Origin: Rhodohalobacter barkolensis
GTDB taxonomy: Bacteria; Bacteroidota; Rhodothermia; Balneolales; Balneolaceae
Direction of reading: 5' to 3'
NCBI RefSeq assembly: GCF_002834295.1
Contig: NZ_PISP01000002.1
Span: 310,001-374,000 of the forward strand
Length of the DNA stretch: 64,000 bases
Shown here: positions 26,065 through 34,707 of the stretch, one piece after another
How the letters are laid out: every line of letters begins with the position of its first letter
How positions within the stretch are numbered: the first letter of the stretch is position 1
Notes under the pieces: generated by a model
The model's database searches: none
Told to the model about the DNA's origin: nothing
Seen by the model: the letters and a program-made list of their open reading frames with translations, nothing else
Translations under genes and position numbers: made by a program

Positions 26065-27165
26065 ATGCCCAATCAAATCTTATTAGATAACTGGACTTTG
26101 CAAGAAATCTCCTATTTAGGGAAATCAGGTCTTTCAAATGACCAAACTGATAAGTTAGTTGTTGATCAGGAAAATGATTCCCATTCTTTTGAGAAAATCT
26201 CTTCGGGCCTTATACAGCTTCAGGCACTTTTTAGTTTTCTGCAAAATTTAGTGTTGCGCGAAACCATTATTACTGATAGCAGATTTGTTCAAGTTTGGGA
26301 TGACAGTAACTCATTAAAAAGAATCCAATCTGATGGGTTAATCAAGGTTCATGACTTTCAAGAAGAAAAGTTTATTGAAGTAAGAAAAGCTATTGTAGAC
26401 CAACTATGTATCACTTCCAGTATTCAAGAAATACAACAACAAAATGAGCAGGGGTGGAAGAAGAATAGAAAAGTTGTTGACCCATTTTTGTCGCAACTGA
26501 TATGGGGCGGTGCCGGTATGCTGGCAAGAGGTCATGTATATGAAACCTTCTATTTACCCCATCCACTTCGAGGTCATGCTTTTAAACAATATCTGATAGC
26601 TAAGAGAGATGCCTATACTGAAACATTAAGTTTCATATCAACAAATCAAACCAAGTTACTCTACTTCGATAATGAGGGCTCAGAGTCGATTCAAGTTAAG
26701 TTTTCACTTCCTCCACTCATCTCAGTAATCATTGAGGAATCAAATAGCTTTGAAGATTTATTTATAGTTGCACTACAACTAAGAGAGGAGTATGGAGACC
26801 TGAGATCGTGGTTAAAAAAGTTTCAGGAAGCTATTGATCATGAGGACACAAAAGAGATATCAACACACACAAAAACTTTGAAGTCAATTCAAAAATATAT
26901 TGAAGCAAAGTATAGCCCAGATAAATTTGGTAGTCTTGATTTAAGTTTTGATGTACTAAATTTTAGTCCAGGTATATCAATTCCTTTGCCTATAAATAAA
27001 ATTAGAAATAAAATTGGCGTTCGCTCTACTATCAATGATCTTATTTTAACTAAAACAGGATATTCATCTATAAAAAAACTTTTTAAGCTTTTAGGAGAAG
27101 AAAACTCAAAGCTTGGTAAGGTGGTTTATGACGAATTAGTTCGGAATTATAGTTCTGAAGGCTAG
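26065..27165 (+). CDS. Unknown cytoplasmic protein beside AbiE
   Basis: I do not recognise this 366-residue protein. It has no signal peptide or membrane helix. The N-terminal half mixes helices and short strands and contains FLSQLIWGGAGMLARGHVYE followed by LPHPLRG, a stretch that looks conserved because it is rich in glycine and proline and hydrophobic. The C-terminal half is strongly helical and ends with basic segments. It is divergent from the AbiE operon and shares a 168-base intergenic region that includes the AbiE operator. It lies inside the segment bordered by the tRNA scar and short direct repeats, so it is probably island cargo, possibly defence related. Confidence 0.5.
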   Translation: MPNQILLDNWTLQEISYLGKSGLSNDQTDKLVVDQENDSHSFEKISSGLIQLQALFSFLQNLVLRETIITDSRFVQVWDDSNSLKRIQSDGLIKVHDFQEEKFIEVRKAIVDQLCITSSIQEIQQQNEQGWKKNRKVVDPFLSQLIWGGAGMLARGHVYETFYLPHPLRGHAFKQYLIAKRDAYTETLSFISTNQTKLLYFDNEGSESIQVKFSLPPLISVIIEESNSFEDLFIVALQLREEYGDLRSWLKKFQEAIDHEDTKEISTHTKTLKSIQKYIEAKYSPDKFGSLDLSFDVLNFSPGISIPLPINKIRNKIGVRSTINDLILTKTGYSSIKKLFKLLGEENSKLGKVVYDELVRNYSSEG

Positions 27166-27746
27166 AAGCGTAGAAGGGTATATTTTATGAAATAAGTTTT
27201 CGGACAAGATATCGGACAGTAGCGGACATAAATAGGGGGGGATATAAGTCAAGTAATTTGAAAACAACGAGAGTGTAGATCAATACCAGTTGAGGATTCA
27301 ATTATATATTAACCTTGGTAGGTGAAAAACCGGCAAACAAATCTTTCGTTTTCCTTCTCTTTGTCCACTCAAACAAAATTCAGAAAGCGCCTTTAAGGAT
27401 CACTTAAATGCACTTTATTGCTAGTTAGATTTTTTTTTGCCAGCGAATATCAATTAAAATGGAACTATACAAGAGATTTGGACTCCAGCTCTCGAATTTA
27501 AGCGTCACGAGAACAAGCAGCTATTTTTTGATACAGTGAGTTGAGGGCCCTTAAAAATTCTCTCGTATTCAGTGAGCTCTTCATCCTACTAAATTAGGGA
27601 TTTTATATATATTCTCAATAGTTAATCATTGAGTGATTATAAATAGTAAAACATAACCTGAAGACGTTTTCGGAAAAACAACACAAAATATCTATTGTAT
27701 ATTAGATGACTGTCTGATCTTTCAGGGTCGACATGGCAGGTCTGAA
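27166..27746. other. Intergenic region with direct repeats and a dispersed repeat copy
   Basis: CGGACA occurs three times with similar spacing at about 27,202 to 27,231, then a G run follows. From 27,330 to about 27,430 lies one copy of the CGGCAAACAAA dispersed repeat family (copy D), without the tRNA-like end. The stretch from 27,657 to 27,746 is open in frame with the AraC gene that follows. No other gene is seen. Confidence 0.55.
27330..27430 (+). repeat. Dispersed intergenic repeat, copy D
   Basis: Begins CCGGCAAACAAATCTTTCGT and continues with a pyrimidine-rich CCTTCTCTTT stretch and a later TTAAATGCACTTTA segment that lines up with TTAAAGTGCATTTTA in copy C at 40,885. It lacks the tRNA-3' and terminator parts that copies B and C have. 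Confidence 0.55.
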
Positions 27747-28430
27747 ATGCATGCTCATCACTATGTTCAATATGGCCTGAGTAAATCTAATTCTTTTAAA
27801 CTCAGTTCCAATGAATGGGCTAACTCAAAACATGTAAGTTCCTTTATTGTGCCTGGTGATGTATCTCATCAGGTTGAGTTAGACGGTTCAGATAGGGTGC
27901 TTATGGTATGGCTGGATCCTGAATTTTCAATTAAAAGGTCGATACCTGATTTACATGTCATAAATACCTCTATAGGTGATCTTGAATCTGAGTTGAAAAC
28001 ATTTATAAATGAGCCGATGAATTGTCAGACAGCCTATCAAATTTGGGAGGTGATTACAGGATGGCCTGTGACAGATTCTATGGATGAATTGGATGACCGT
28101 GTTTCTGGAAGTATAAAATGGATCAAAAAGCACTTAAACGATCAAACTATAACGGTGGAAGAATTGGCTGAAATAGTTTACCTCAGTCCAAGTCGGTTGA
28201 TGCATCTGTTCTCTGAGCAGGTAGGTATTCCGATACGTAAATATATTTTGTGGCAGCGACTGCGGACCGCACTCCTGAAGCTTGCTATTGGTGAGACGAT
28301 AACTGAAGCCGCTTACTCTGCTGGTTTTACGGATACCCCTCACTTGAATAGGGCCTTCAAAACAAATTTTGGTATTACTCCTTCAAAAATATTCAAAAAC
28401 AGCAGGTTCATACAAGTGATTGGCTGCTGA
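27747..28430 (+). CDS. AraC-family transcription regulator
   Basis: The 227-residue protein has a cupin-like N-terminal sensor part (MHAHHYVQYGL, FIVPGDVSHQVELDG) and a C-terminal AraC double helix-turn-helix from about residue 125 (ITVEELAEIVYLSPSRLMHL, then RTALLKLAIGETITEAAYSA and GFTDTPHLNRAFKTNFGITP). The frame is open back to 27,657, and the residues just before the first ATG read FQGRHGRSE, which fits the usual run-in to the HAHH motif of this subfamily. The true start may therefore be upstream at a rare codon, since no ATG, GTG or TTG exists in that extension. It probably controls the lactonase-like gene 46 bases downstream. Confidence 0.85.
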   Translation: MHAHHYVQYGLSKSNSFKLSSNEWANSKHVSSFIVPGDVSHQVELDGSDRVLMVWLDPEFSIKRSIPDLHVINTSIGDLESELKTFINEPMNCQTAYQIWEVITGWPVTDSMDELDDRVSGSIKWIKKHLNDQTITVEELAEIVYLSPSRLMHLFSEQVGIPIRKYILWQRLRTALLKLAIGETITEAAYSAGFTDTPHLNRAFKTNFGITPSKIFKNSRFIQVIGC

Positions 28431-28476
28431 GCTGTATATCCTATGATTGAACACTTAATTAGTTATAGGAGTAATT

Positions 28477-29298
28477 ATGGAAATCTACCCACTTCAAACA
28501 GGAACCGTTAAATTAAAAAAAGCACAAAAGTCTCGCGAAATGGGAGGTATGCTGCGAGTTTTAGCTTCTAACGAATGGACAGCCTGGCTTCCTATTTATG
28601 CCTGGCTGATTAAACATCCTGAAGGAACTTTTGTAATTGATACCGGAGAAACCTCTAAAACATCTTATTCCGATTATTTTCCAAAATGGCATCCGTATTA
28701 TCGCTATGGGGTTAAGATGGATGTAGCCAGGGAAGATGAAATTGACCGTCAGCTGGCCAGACTCGATGTGGATGCCAAAGAAATCGATACCGTTATACTG
28801 ACTCATTTTCATACGGACCACGCAGGCGGTTTATATCATTTCCCAAATAGTAAGATCCTTGTCCCTAAAACAGAATATGAGGCTGCTAAAGGTACGTTGG
28901 GGAAATTAAGAGGGTACCTGCCTCAGCATTGGAAGGATTGGTTTCAGCCTAAAGAGATTGAATTTCAAAACCAGGTATATGGACCATTTGCTCGATCATT
29001 TCCTGTCACCAATGATGGAAGTATTATAATAGTTCCCACACCGGGACATACCCCTGGTCATGTTTCAGTGGTTGTAAATACCGGTAATGAAAAAATATTT
29101 CTGGCTGGAGATACCAGCTACACTCAGGATTTATTACTAAAGCTCAAACCAGATGGAGTAAGCCCAGATACAAAGCAGGCGCTAGATACCCAAAAGATGA
29201 TATTAAGAATGGCTGAACAAGATCCGCTTGTATATTTGCCTTCACATGATCCTGACTCAGTCCACAGACTTGAGACTCGAAAGGCCTTGGAAGTTTAA
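28477..29298 (+). CDS. MBL-fold hydrolase, N-acyl homoserine lactonase-like
   Basis: This 273-residue metallo-beta-lactamase-fold enzyme has the zinc motif HFHTDHAGG with H110, H112, D114 and H115, a second histidine in TPGHTPGHVSVV, the bridging aspartate in LAGDTSYT and a final histidine in LPSHDPDS. The overall layout resembles AiiA/AttM-type acyl homoserine lactonases, which open the ring of quorum-sensing signals; other lactones or esters are equally possible. No signal peptide is seen. A good AGGAG-like ribosome site (TATAGGAGTAATT) precedes the ATG, and the AraC regulator is immediately upstream in the same direction. Confidence 0.82.
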   Translation: MEIYPLQTGTVKLKKAQKSREMGGMLRVLASNEWTAWLPIYAWLIKHPEGTFVIDTGETSKTSYSDYFPKWHPYYRYGVKMDVAREDEIDRQLARLDVDAKEIDTVILTHFHTDHAGGLYHFPNSKILVPKTEYEAAKGTLGKLRGYLPQHWKDWFQPKEIEFQNQVYGPFARSFPVTNDGSIIIVPTPGHTPGHVSVVVNTGNEKIFLAGDTSYTQDLLLKLKPDGVSPDTKQALDTQKMILRMAEQDPLVYLPSHDPDSVHRLETRKALEV

Positions 29299-30078
29299 CA
29301 ATTACCGAACGAAATGCCGGATGACGGATCAGAATGAGGCAATAACATTTTCTTGGCCCACTATCCATTACAGGTTAAATAGCATATAAGTTAATTTCAA
29401 AGTCGAAGATTAAAGGGTCTACAGGAAAATTAAGTATTAGTTATACATGGCAAACAAACCTTTCATTTACCTTCCCTTTAACCATCCAAAGTAAAACTTA
29501 TATCTGCACTTGTTAGTCAATAAACGGCATTAAGGTGCATTCTAAGAAAGAATATTCTTTTCTTCCGAGCGTACAGAGAAGTACTAACGCCAAGCCATAA
29601 GATATTTACTTACAATGTCTTATGGATTTTTTGTTTTTGAGAGCGGTGAACATTTTTACATAAATGCGCTCTGTTGCCTGGTAAAAGCATTTCTTCTCAA
29701 TAGCGATAACTGATACGGACTATACAAATGACTAAGGCTCCCAATAGTCAAATTTAATTGTCATGGTTAGATATCTGAAAACAAAGTTCAATCCATTGAG
29801 ATTACTTTTTCGAATGCGGTTTTTAAAGCTTGGAGTATTACTACTTTCCCACTCCGAATACTTATGCAATAAAATCGACAAAGGGATGCAGAACTGACCG
29901 AGCCACCGAAAAGTGCGAGTATGGATGTTTATGATTTGATGCTTGGGAGGAGGTAAGCACGAAGTGATTTTCTGACACAGTATCATTAAATACTTAAAAA
30001 TTCTGTGCGGAACTATCGTCCCTTCAATTTTTCATTCGTCTTAAGGGCAAATATATCAGCAAAAAAAAACTTGAGACT
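29299..30078. other. Intergenic region holding repeat copy B
   Basis: The region holds repeat copy B (separate entry). The remaining 390 bases up to 30,078 contain no gene I can support; a minus-strand 84-codon frame there has no recognisable content. A promoter for the flavoprotein gene must lie near the end. Confidence 0.5.
29448..29690 (+). repeat. Dispersed intergenic repeat, copy B, with tRNA-Arg 3' end and terminator
   Basis: The copy starts GGCAAACAAACCTTTCATTT, continues through a pyrimidine-rich stretch and AAGGTGCATTCTAAG, then reaches CTTCCGAGCGTACAGAGAAG, which matches the tRNA-Arg remnant at 24 kb plus its flank with two differences in about 25 bases. A hairpin (CCATAAGA 29,595 to 29,602 with TCTTATGG 29,618 to 29,625) and T run follow, then GAACATTTTTACATAAATGC, also shared with copy C. 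Confidence 0.65.
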
Positions 30079-31461
30079 ATGAAAGACAAAAACCATATAG
30101 CCATTATTGGAGCGGGGCCGGTCGGTCTTGCTGCGGCCGCTCATCTATTAGAAAGAGAAGAGCAACCCATTGTGTTCGAAGCCGGCCCCGAACCCGCTTT
30201 TGCCATCAAACAGTGGGAGCATGTGAAGCTATTCTCTTCCTGGGAATTCAATATTGATAGAACAGCGAAACGCTTGCTGGATAATCATGGCTGGAACCAG
30301 CCAAGTCAATTTGATCTGCCAACAGGTAAAGAATTTAGAGAGAAGTATCTTTTACCGTTATCGTCTCTTTCTGAAATGCAATCAAAAGTTCGATTAAATT
30401 CAATGGTTACTGCTGTAAGTCGTAAGCATTGGGATAAGGTGAAGGATGCAAATCGAGGTGACTATCCCTATATACTAACAATTCAGCAGTCTGATGGAGA
30501 AGAATATCAGGTGGAGACCAAGGCGGTAATCGACACTTCAGGCACCTGGTTTAATCCCAACCCAGTGGGATCAAGTGGCATTCCGGCACCGGGAGAAAAG
30601 AAAAATGAACAGTTCATTACCTATGGTATTCCTGATGTACGCGATACCTATCAGTCGGATTATGCCGGGAAATCCGTAGCCGTAGTAGGAAGCGGGCATT
30701 CAGCTATGCAGATAGTATTGGACCTGCTCAAGTTGCAGGATGAGGCGTCCTATACTCGTGTTCACTGGATCATGCGCAGCACAAATCCTGCCAAGGTCTT
30801 TGGTGGTGGGGAAAATGATCAGCTTAAGGCGCGCGGTGAACTGGGAGAGCGAGCGAAAAAAGCAGTAGAAAAGGGTGTGGTGACTCTTCATACCCCATTT
30901 TTATTGCAGAGAATTGAGCGTTCAAAAGGGGCTCATAACCTTGAAATTATTGGTAATGTTCAAGGGAAAAGCAAGTCGGTAGAGGTCGATCGTATTATAG
31001 GTACCACTGGATTTCGTCCCGACTTAAATTTCATACGCGAAGTTCGTACCGCTATTGACCCGGCCATAGAATCAGTAGCAGATTTGGCACCACTAATTGA
31101 TCCCAATTTTCATAGTTGTGGTTCGGTGCCACCTCACGGGGTAAATGAACTTAAACATCCAGACGAAAACTTCTTTATCGCGGGTATTAAAAGTTACGGA
31201 CGTGCTCCTAATTTCCTGCTTGCGACCGGCTATGAACAGGTACGTTCTATTGCGGCTTATCTGACCGGAGATTATGAGGCTGCGGATAAGATCGAACTTC
31301 ATCTACCTGAGACCGGAGTTTGTTCTACAGATTTTATCCTGGATGCAGATACTGAAGATGCTTGCTGTGTGAAGGATGTAAAATCAAAAGCCGAGGGAGA
31401 GACTGGCTGCGGATGTAGTGGGCAGGAAGAATCAGAAACGTTAAATGCTGCTTGTTGCTGA
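30079..31461 (+). CDS. FAD/NAD(P)-binding oxidoreductase with cysteine-rich tail (ArsO-like?)
   Basis: The 460-residue flavoprotein has a Rossmann FAD motif at the N-terminus (IAIIGAGPVGLAAAAHL) and a second nucleotide-binding motif near residue 205 (SVAVVGSGHSAMQIVLDLL), the two-dinucleotide layout of flavin monooxygenases and related reductases. The last 45 residues hold seven cysteines as C, CC, CGC and CC groups in an acidic context, which would suit binding of thiophilic metals or arsenic. Similar flavoproteins sit in arsenic resistance operons (ArsO type), and here the gene is followed by an overlapping MFS transporter. Metal or metalloid detoxification is thus an inference from the tail and neighbour; no arsR, arsC or acr3 is seen. 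Confidence 0.75.
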   Translation: MKDKNHIAIIGAGPVGLAAAAHLLEREEQPIVFEAGPEPAFAIKQWEHVKLFSSWEFNIDRTAKRLLDNHGWNQPSQFDLPTGKEFREKYLLPLSSLSEMQSKVRLNSMVTAVSRKHWDKVKDANRGDYPYILTIQQSDGEEYQVETKAVIDTSGTWFNPNPVGSSGIPAPGEKKNEQFITYGIPDVRDTYQSDYAGKSVAVVGSGHSAMQIVLDLLKLQDEASYTRVHWIMRSTNPAKVFGGGENDQLKARGELGERAKKAVEKGVVTLHTPFLLQRIERSKGAHNLEIIGNVQGKSKSVEVDRIIGTTGFRPDLNFIREVRTAIDPAIESVADLAPLIDPNFHSCGSVPPHGVNELKHPDENFFIAGIKSYGRAPNFLLATGYEQVRSIAAYLTGDYEAADKIELHLPETGVCSTDFILDADTEDACCVKDVKSKAEGETGCGCSGQEESETLNAACC

Positions 31462-31468
31462 TATCCTG

Positions 31469-32686
31469 ATGATTTCTACACTTAGGCTATTGTCGAAGAT
31501 CCGTTCGGAAAAAGAGCAACTCAACTTGGTCGGCTGGCTGTCGGTAAGCCAGCTGATTGGCTGGGGGACCTTTTATTACGCTTTTACCCTGTTTAATACT
31601 CCTCTCGCAAAGGAGTATGGTTGGACTTCTTCGGAAATCAATATGGCATTAACGATTGGTTTTATCTCTTGGGCAGTAGCGGCCCCTTTTGTGGGTAATG
31701 CATTGGAATGGCTCGGAGGGAGTAAAGTGATGAGTATTGGTTCGATGATGGGAGTCTTTGCTTTTCTTCTCTGGGCTGGTTCATCATCTCTCTCTCTGCT
31801 TTATGGAAGTTGGATTCTAATGGGAATTGCTATGGCCTGTTCATTGTATGAACCCGCTTTTTATGTGTTAACGCAGGCGTTCCCTGACCAATATAAGAAA
31901 GTGATCACGTGGTTAACTCTGGCCGGTGGTTTTGCCAGCACCATATTTATTCCGCTTACTGACTTTTTAATACAAACCGTAGGATGGCAGAAGAGCTTAC
32001 TTTTGCTTGCCGCTTTTAACGTGTTTATTGCATTACCAATACACATTTGGAAATTGCCGGCTGGAAAAGCCAAAGAATCCACAAACAGAAAGCAGAAGTT
32101 ATTGGATTTTGGCTTATTTACGGAAGAACCATTCAAGCCCCTGACATTTTGGGGCTTAAATTTATGGTTTATCATTTTCAACAGTATTGCCACCGGTATC
32201 ACTTTTTTGTTTATTCCTCTTTTATCGGAAGTCGGCACGGATAAGTCATTGCTGATTATCAGCTATTCACTCATCGGTCCAATGCAGGTGTTGGGCCGGT
32301 TTGCCCTTATTTGGCTGGGTGGCAAGCTTCAAACACTGAAGCTGGGAACTCTCACTGTGTTTATGGCATCGCTCGGTATTGGATGTGCAGCCCTGTTTCC
32401 GAAAAGTCTACTGGCACTGCTGCTATTCTCCCTGCTTTTCGGTACTTCGAAAGGGATTATGACCATTATCAAAGGTACAGCTGTAGCCGAGCAAATGGAT
32501 TTATCGGTGTATGGTAGAACCAATGGTTGGTTGTCTCTCTCTTCCATGCTGTTTAAAGCACTCACTCCGACAATTGTAGCGGCTTGGTGGACCTACTCCG
32601 GAGACCCTGTAAAAATTTTATACTCAATCGCCGGTATGGTGCTGTTAGCATTAGCGGGTATTATGATGATCAAAAAAGACCAGTAG
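31469..32686 (+). CDS. Major facilitator superfamily transporter
   Basis: A 12-helix transporter with the two-bundle MFS layout. The first candidate ATG is at 31,445, inside the end of the flavoprotein gene; the ATG at 31,469 (MISTLRLLSK) leaves an 8-base gap and gives a conventional cytoplasmic N-terminus of 406 residues. Recognisable parts are the first loop after helix 2 (LEWLGGSKVMSIGSMMG) and the central cytoplasmic loop around KLPAGKAKESTNRKQK. The substrate cannot be read from the sequence. Coupling with the cysteine-tailed flavoprotein suggests export of the product made by that enzyme, for instance an organoarsenical, but that is speculative. Confidence 0.85.
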   Translation: MISTLRLLSKIRSEKEQLNLVGWLSVSQLIGWGTFYYAFTLFNTPLAKEYGWTSSEINMALTIGFISWAVAAPFVGNALEWLGGSKVMSIGSMMGVFAFLLWAGSSSLSLLYGSWILMGIAMACSLYEPAFYVLTQAFPDQYKKVITWLTLAGGFASTIFIPLTDFLIQTVGWQKSLLLLAAFNVFIALPIHIWKLPAGKAKESTNRKQKLLDFGLFTEEPFKPLTFWGLNLWFIIFNSIATGITFLFIPLLSEVGTDKSLLIISYSLIGPMQVLGRFALIWLGGKLQTLKLGTLTVFMASLGIGCAALFPKSLLALLLFSLLFGTSKGIMTIIKGTAVAEQMDLSVYGRTNGWLSLSSMLFKALTPTIVAAWWTYSGDPVKILYSIAGMVLLALAGIMMIKKDQ

Positions 32687-32731
32687 AAAACCTTTCTAAG
32701 TGTTAGTAATTTCTTCGGCAGTGTCTTGTTA

Positions 32732-33493
32732 TTAACCAACTGTTGTCTTCTCTATGGTGCCATTAAAACTATCATCAAAGAAAGTGCACAGGACAATACA
32801 CTCATCTTTATCGCCTGAGGTTATAACTACTTCACCTGATGAATCCCAAACTGTATTTTTGCCGCAAGCAGGCCAACCTCCTGTTTGTGAAATATGATTG
32901 GATAAAAGGACTGGTATTTTATATCCAGAGGCAATATTGGATAAAATCCTCGCATCTGCTTGATAAGCGGGTTCTGAAATTAATGCGCTTGCAACATACA
33001 TATCCGCCCCGTTTGTAACGGCATTTGCAGAGTGTCTGGGATTGGAATAATCAGCGCAAATAGCCAAGGCTATTCGATGTTTATTAATGGAAAACAGGTA
33101 GTCTTCAGTGCCAGTTGAGCAATAGGCATCCTCGCCTGTATGCAAATATTGCTTAGAGTAAAACTCAATATCTCCATTTGGAAAACAGATCACAGCACCG
33201 ATTGACGGCTTACTTTTTTTATTTATCAACGGGCACCCTGCTATAACAACTATGTTGTATTCTACTGATGATTCGGATAACACCCTAAACTCGTTGGGTT
33301 CTTGTTGAAATGATAGTTGATCAGCAAGTTCTAACTCGTATCCTGTCAGTGAAAGTTCAGGAAAAACAACCACATCAGCGCCAAAGTACGAGGATTCAGA
33401 AATATATGATAAATGAATCTTTACGTTTTCCTTAAGAGCACCTTTTATTACCGGGATTTGTGCCAGACTAATTGTAACAGAACCAGGAGTCAT
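32732..33493 (-). CDS. Carbon-nitrogen hydrolase (nitrilase superfamily)
   Basis: The 253-residue protein has the catalytic triad of nitrilase-superfamily amidases: E46 in FPELSLTGYE, K114 in FYSKQYLHTGE and C146 in LAICADYSNP. These enzymes hydrolyse amide or nitrile bonds on small molecules in the cytoplasm. The substrate is unknown; the closest general type is the omega-amidase/carbamoylase group. It is convergent with the MFS gene (45 bases between the stops) and lies downstream of the sigma-factor gene on the same strand with 85 bases between them, so co-transcription is possible. Confidence 0.88.
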   Translation of the reverse strand: MTPGSVTISLAQIPVIKGALKENVKIHLSYISESSYFGADVVVFPELSLTGYELELADQLSFQQEPNEFRVLSESSVEYNIVVIAGCPLINKKSKPSIGAVICFPNGDIEFYSKQYLHTGEDAYCSTGTEDYLFSINKHRIALAICADYSNPRHSANAVTNGADMYVASALISEPAYQADARILSNIASGYKIPVLLSNHISQTGGWPACGKNTVWDSSGEVVITSGDKDECIVLCTFFDDSFNGTIEKTTVG

Positions 33494-33578
33494 TCATCCT
33501 CGGTAAACATATTGGTATTCATATTGAAAGGTTGCAATGTGTATGTATCATTGTAAATGCTGAGATCGGATATTTGTA

Positions 33579-34151
33579 CTAAACCAATTCATTCCTTACA
33601 GGTGTGCACCCGATAATTTTATTTTGATCATTATATTTTAAATGGCAGCAACGAACATTAAATTCATTGATAATGATTTTGCGAGCTTTTTGCACTCTTG
33701 ACTTGAAAGTAGTGTAAGGTATATCAAGAGCTTGTGCAGCTTCTTTTTGGGAAAGGGTTTTTGTGAAAACTTCCCGAAGATAATTTTCGTCCTCTTGAGA
33801 ATACTCATCAATTAGTTCATAGAGGCACTCTGAAACTTCATCAAATTCAGATGTAGAGTCTATGATAGATGATTGATCATCCGGAATTTCCAAATTATCC
33901 AGTTTCTCTTCTTTTTTCTTCCGGCTGTAGTCAATCAGGGTATTTCGCGCTATTTGAAAGATCCACGCTTCATGATTTTGAATCTCTGCCAATTTCTTTT
34001 TATTTGTGAGAACCTTATGAAATGTATCCTGCATTAAATCACAAGCCAGTAAGTTATTCTCCATTCTGCTTTTAAAGTAGTAGCATACTTTGTCGGAATA
34101 TGATTTCCAAAGCTGTTCTGAGATATAATCGAATTTATTCAAATTTGACAT
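33579..34151 (-). CDS. ECF-type RNA polymerase sigma factor (SigZ-like)
   Basis: The 190-residue protein has sigma-70 region 2 (DLMQDTFHKVL, AWIFQIARNTLIDYSRKKK) and region 4 (TLSQKEAAQALDIPYTTFKS), the two domains of extracytoplasmic-function sigma factors. The C-terminus bears a double-cysteine group and a later cysteine (RCCHLKYND, IIGCTP), a feature I associate with SigZ-type factors; these could sense redox or metals. No anti-sigma factor gene is recognisable beside it. Downstream is the nitrilase gene; upstream is the SRPBCC gene, 54 bases away on the same strand. Its regulon cannot be inferred. Confidence 0.88.
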   Translation of the reverse strand: MSNLNKFDYISEQLWKSYSDKVCYYFKSRMENNLLACDLMQDTFHKVLTNKKKLAEIQNHEAWIFQIARNTLIDYSRKKKEEKLDNLEIPDDQSSIIDSTSEFDEVSECLYELIDEYSQEDENYLREVFTKTLSQKEAAQALDIPYTTFKSRVQKARKIIINEFNVRCCHLKYNDQNKIIGCTPVRNELV

Positions 34152-34204
34152 TTTTTTATCTGCTGCAGATTAAATAATAGTGTTTGAAAATAATAAGTTA
34201 GTAA

Positions 34205-34666
34205 CTAAAAAAGTAAGGATATTCGTAAAATATTCACTCGAATGCATTCATTGTATAACGCATCCAGGCTTCTTTGTAAAGATTTTCTAAGCATTTTACG
34301 AAATAAATAAGGCATCATTTTCACCATGAATCCTTCAAAAGATTCTTCCGTTTTAACCAAGACACCATCATCTTTTTTCTCAAATGTCCAGCTATGGATA
34401 GCTCGAATGCCTAGCATTCTGCCGGTCCATGTAATTCGTTGTTTGGGAATTACTTCCTGAATCTCAGAAATAATCGGTGCCCCACCCGCTATCCAACGGA
34501 AGCTCGTTCCCGGCGCTACCGGACCGTTTAATTGGACCCGGGAGATTTCGGTATTCCATTTGCTCCATTCAGCAATATTGGTCTGCACGTCCCAGGCAAT
34601 ATCCAGAGGGACAGGAATCCACTTTTCGGCGGAATACGTTACCGGTGCATTGTAATTGATTTCCAT
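34205..34666 (-). CDS. SRPBCC-domain protein
   Basis: This 153-residue protein has the SRPBCC (START/polyketide cyclase-like) lipid-binding fold: an opening strand with AEKWIPVPLDIAWDVQTNIA, the following WSKWNTEISRVQL, a long middle beta region with TWTGRMLGIRAIHSWTFE and a final long helix. It binds a hydrophobic small molecule in a deep cavity, but no ligand can be named. It is transcribed with the serine hydrolase upstream (42 bases) and the sigma factor downstream. Confidence 0.8.
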   Translation of the reverse strand: MEINYNAPVTYSAEKWIPVPLDIAWDVQTNIAEWSKWNTEISRVQLNGPVAPGTSFRWIAGGAPIISEIQEVIPKQRITWTGRMLGIRAIHSWTFEKKDDGVLVKTEESFEGFMVKMMPYLFRKMLRKSLQRSLDALYNECIRVNILRISLLF

Positions 34667-34707
34667 GTGTTGTTTTTTAAAAGTAATACTTGGGTTAAAA
34701 AGCTATA

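Noticed and set aside
29732-29986. 84-codon minus-strand frame before the flavoprotein gene
   Set aside because: No ribosome site, no recognisable motif and unusual composition; likely chance.
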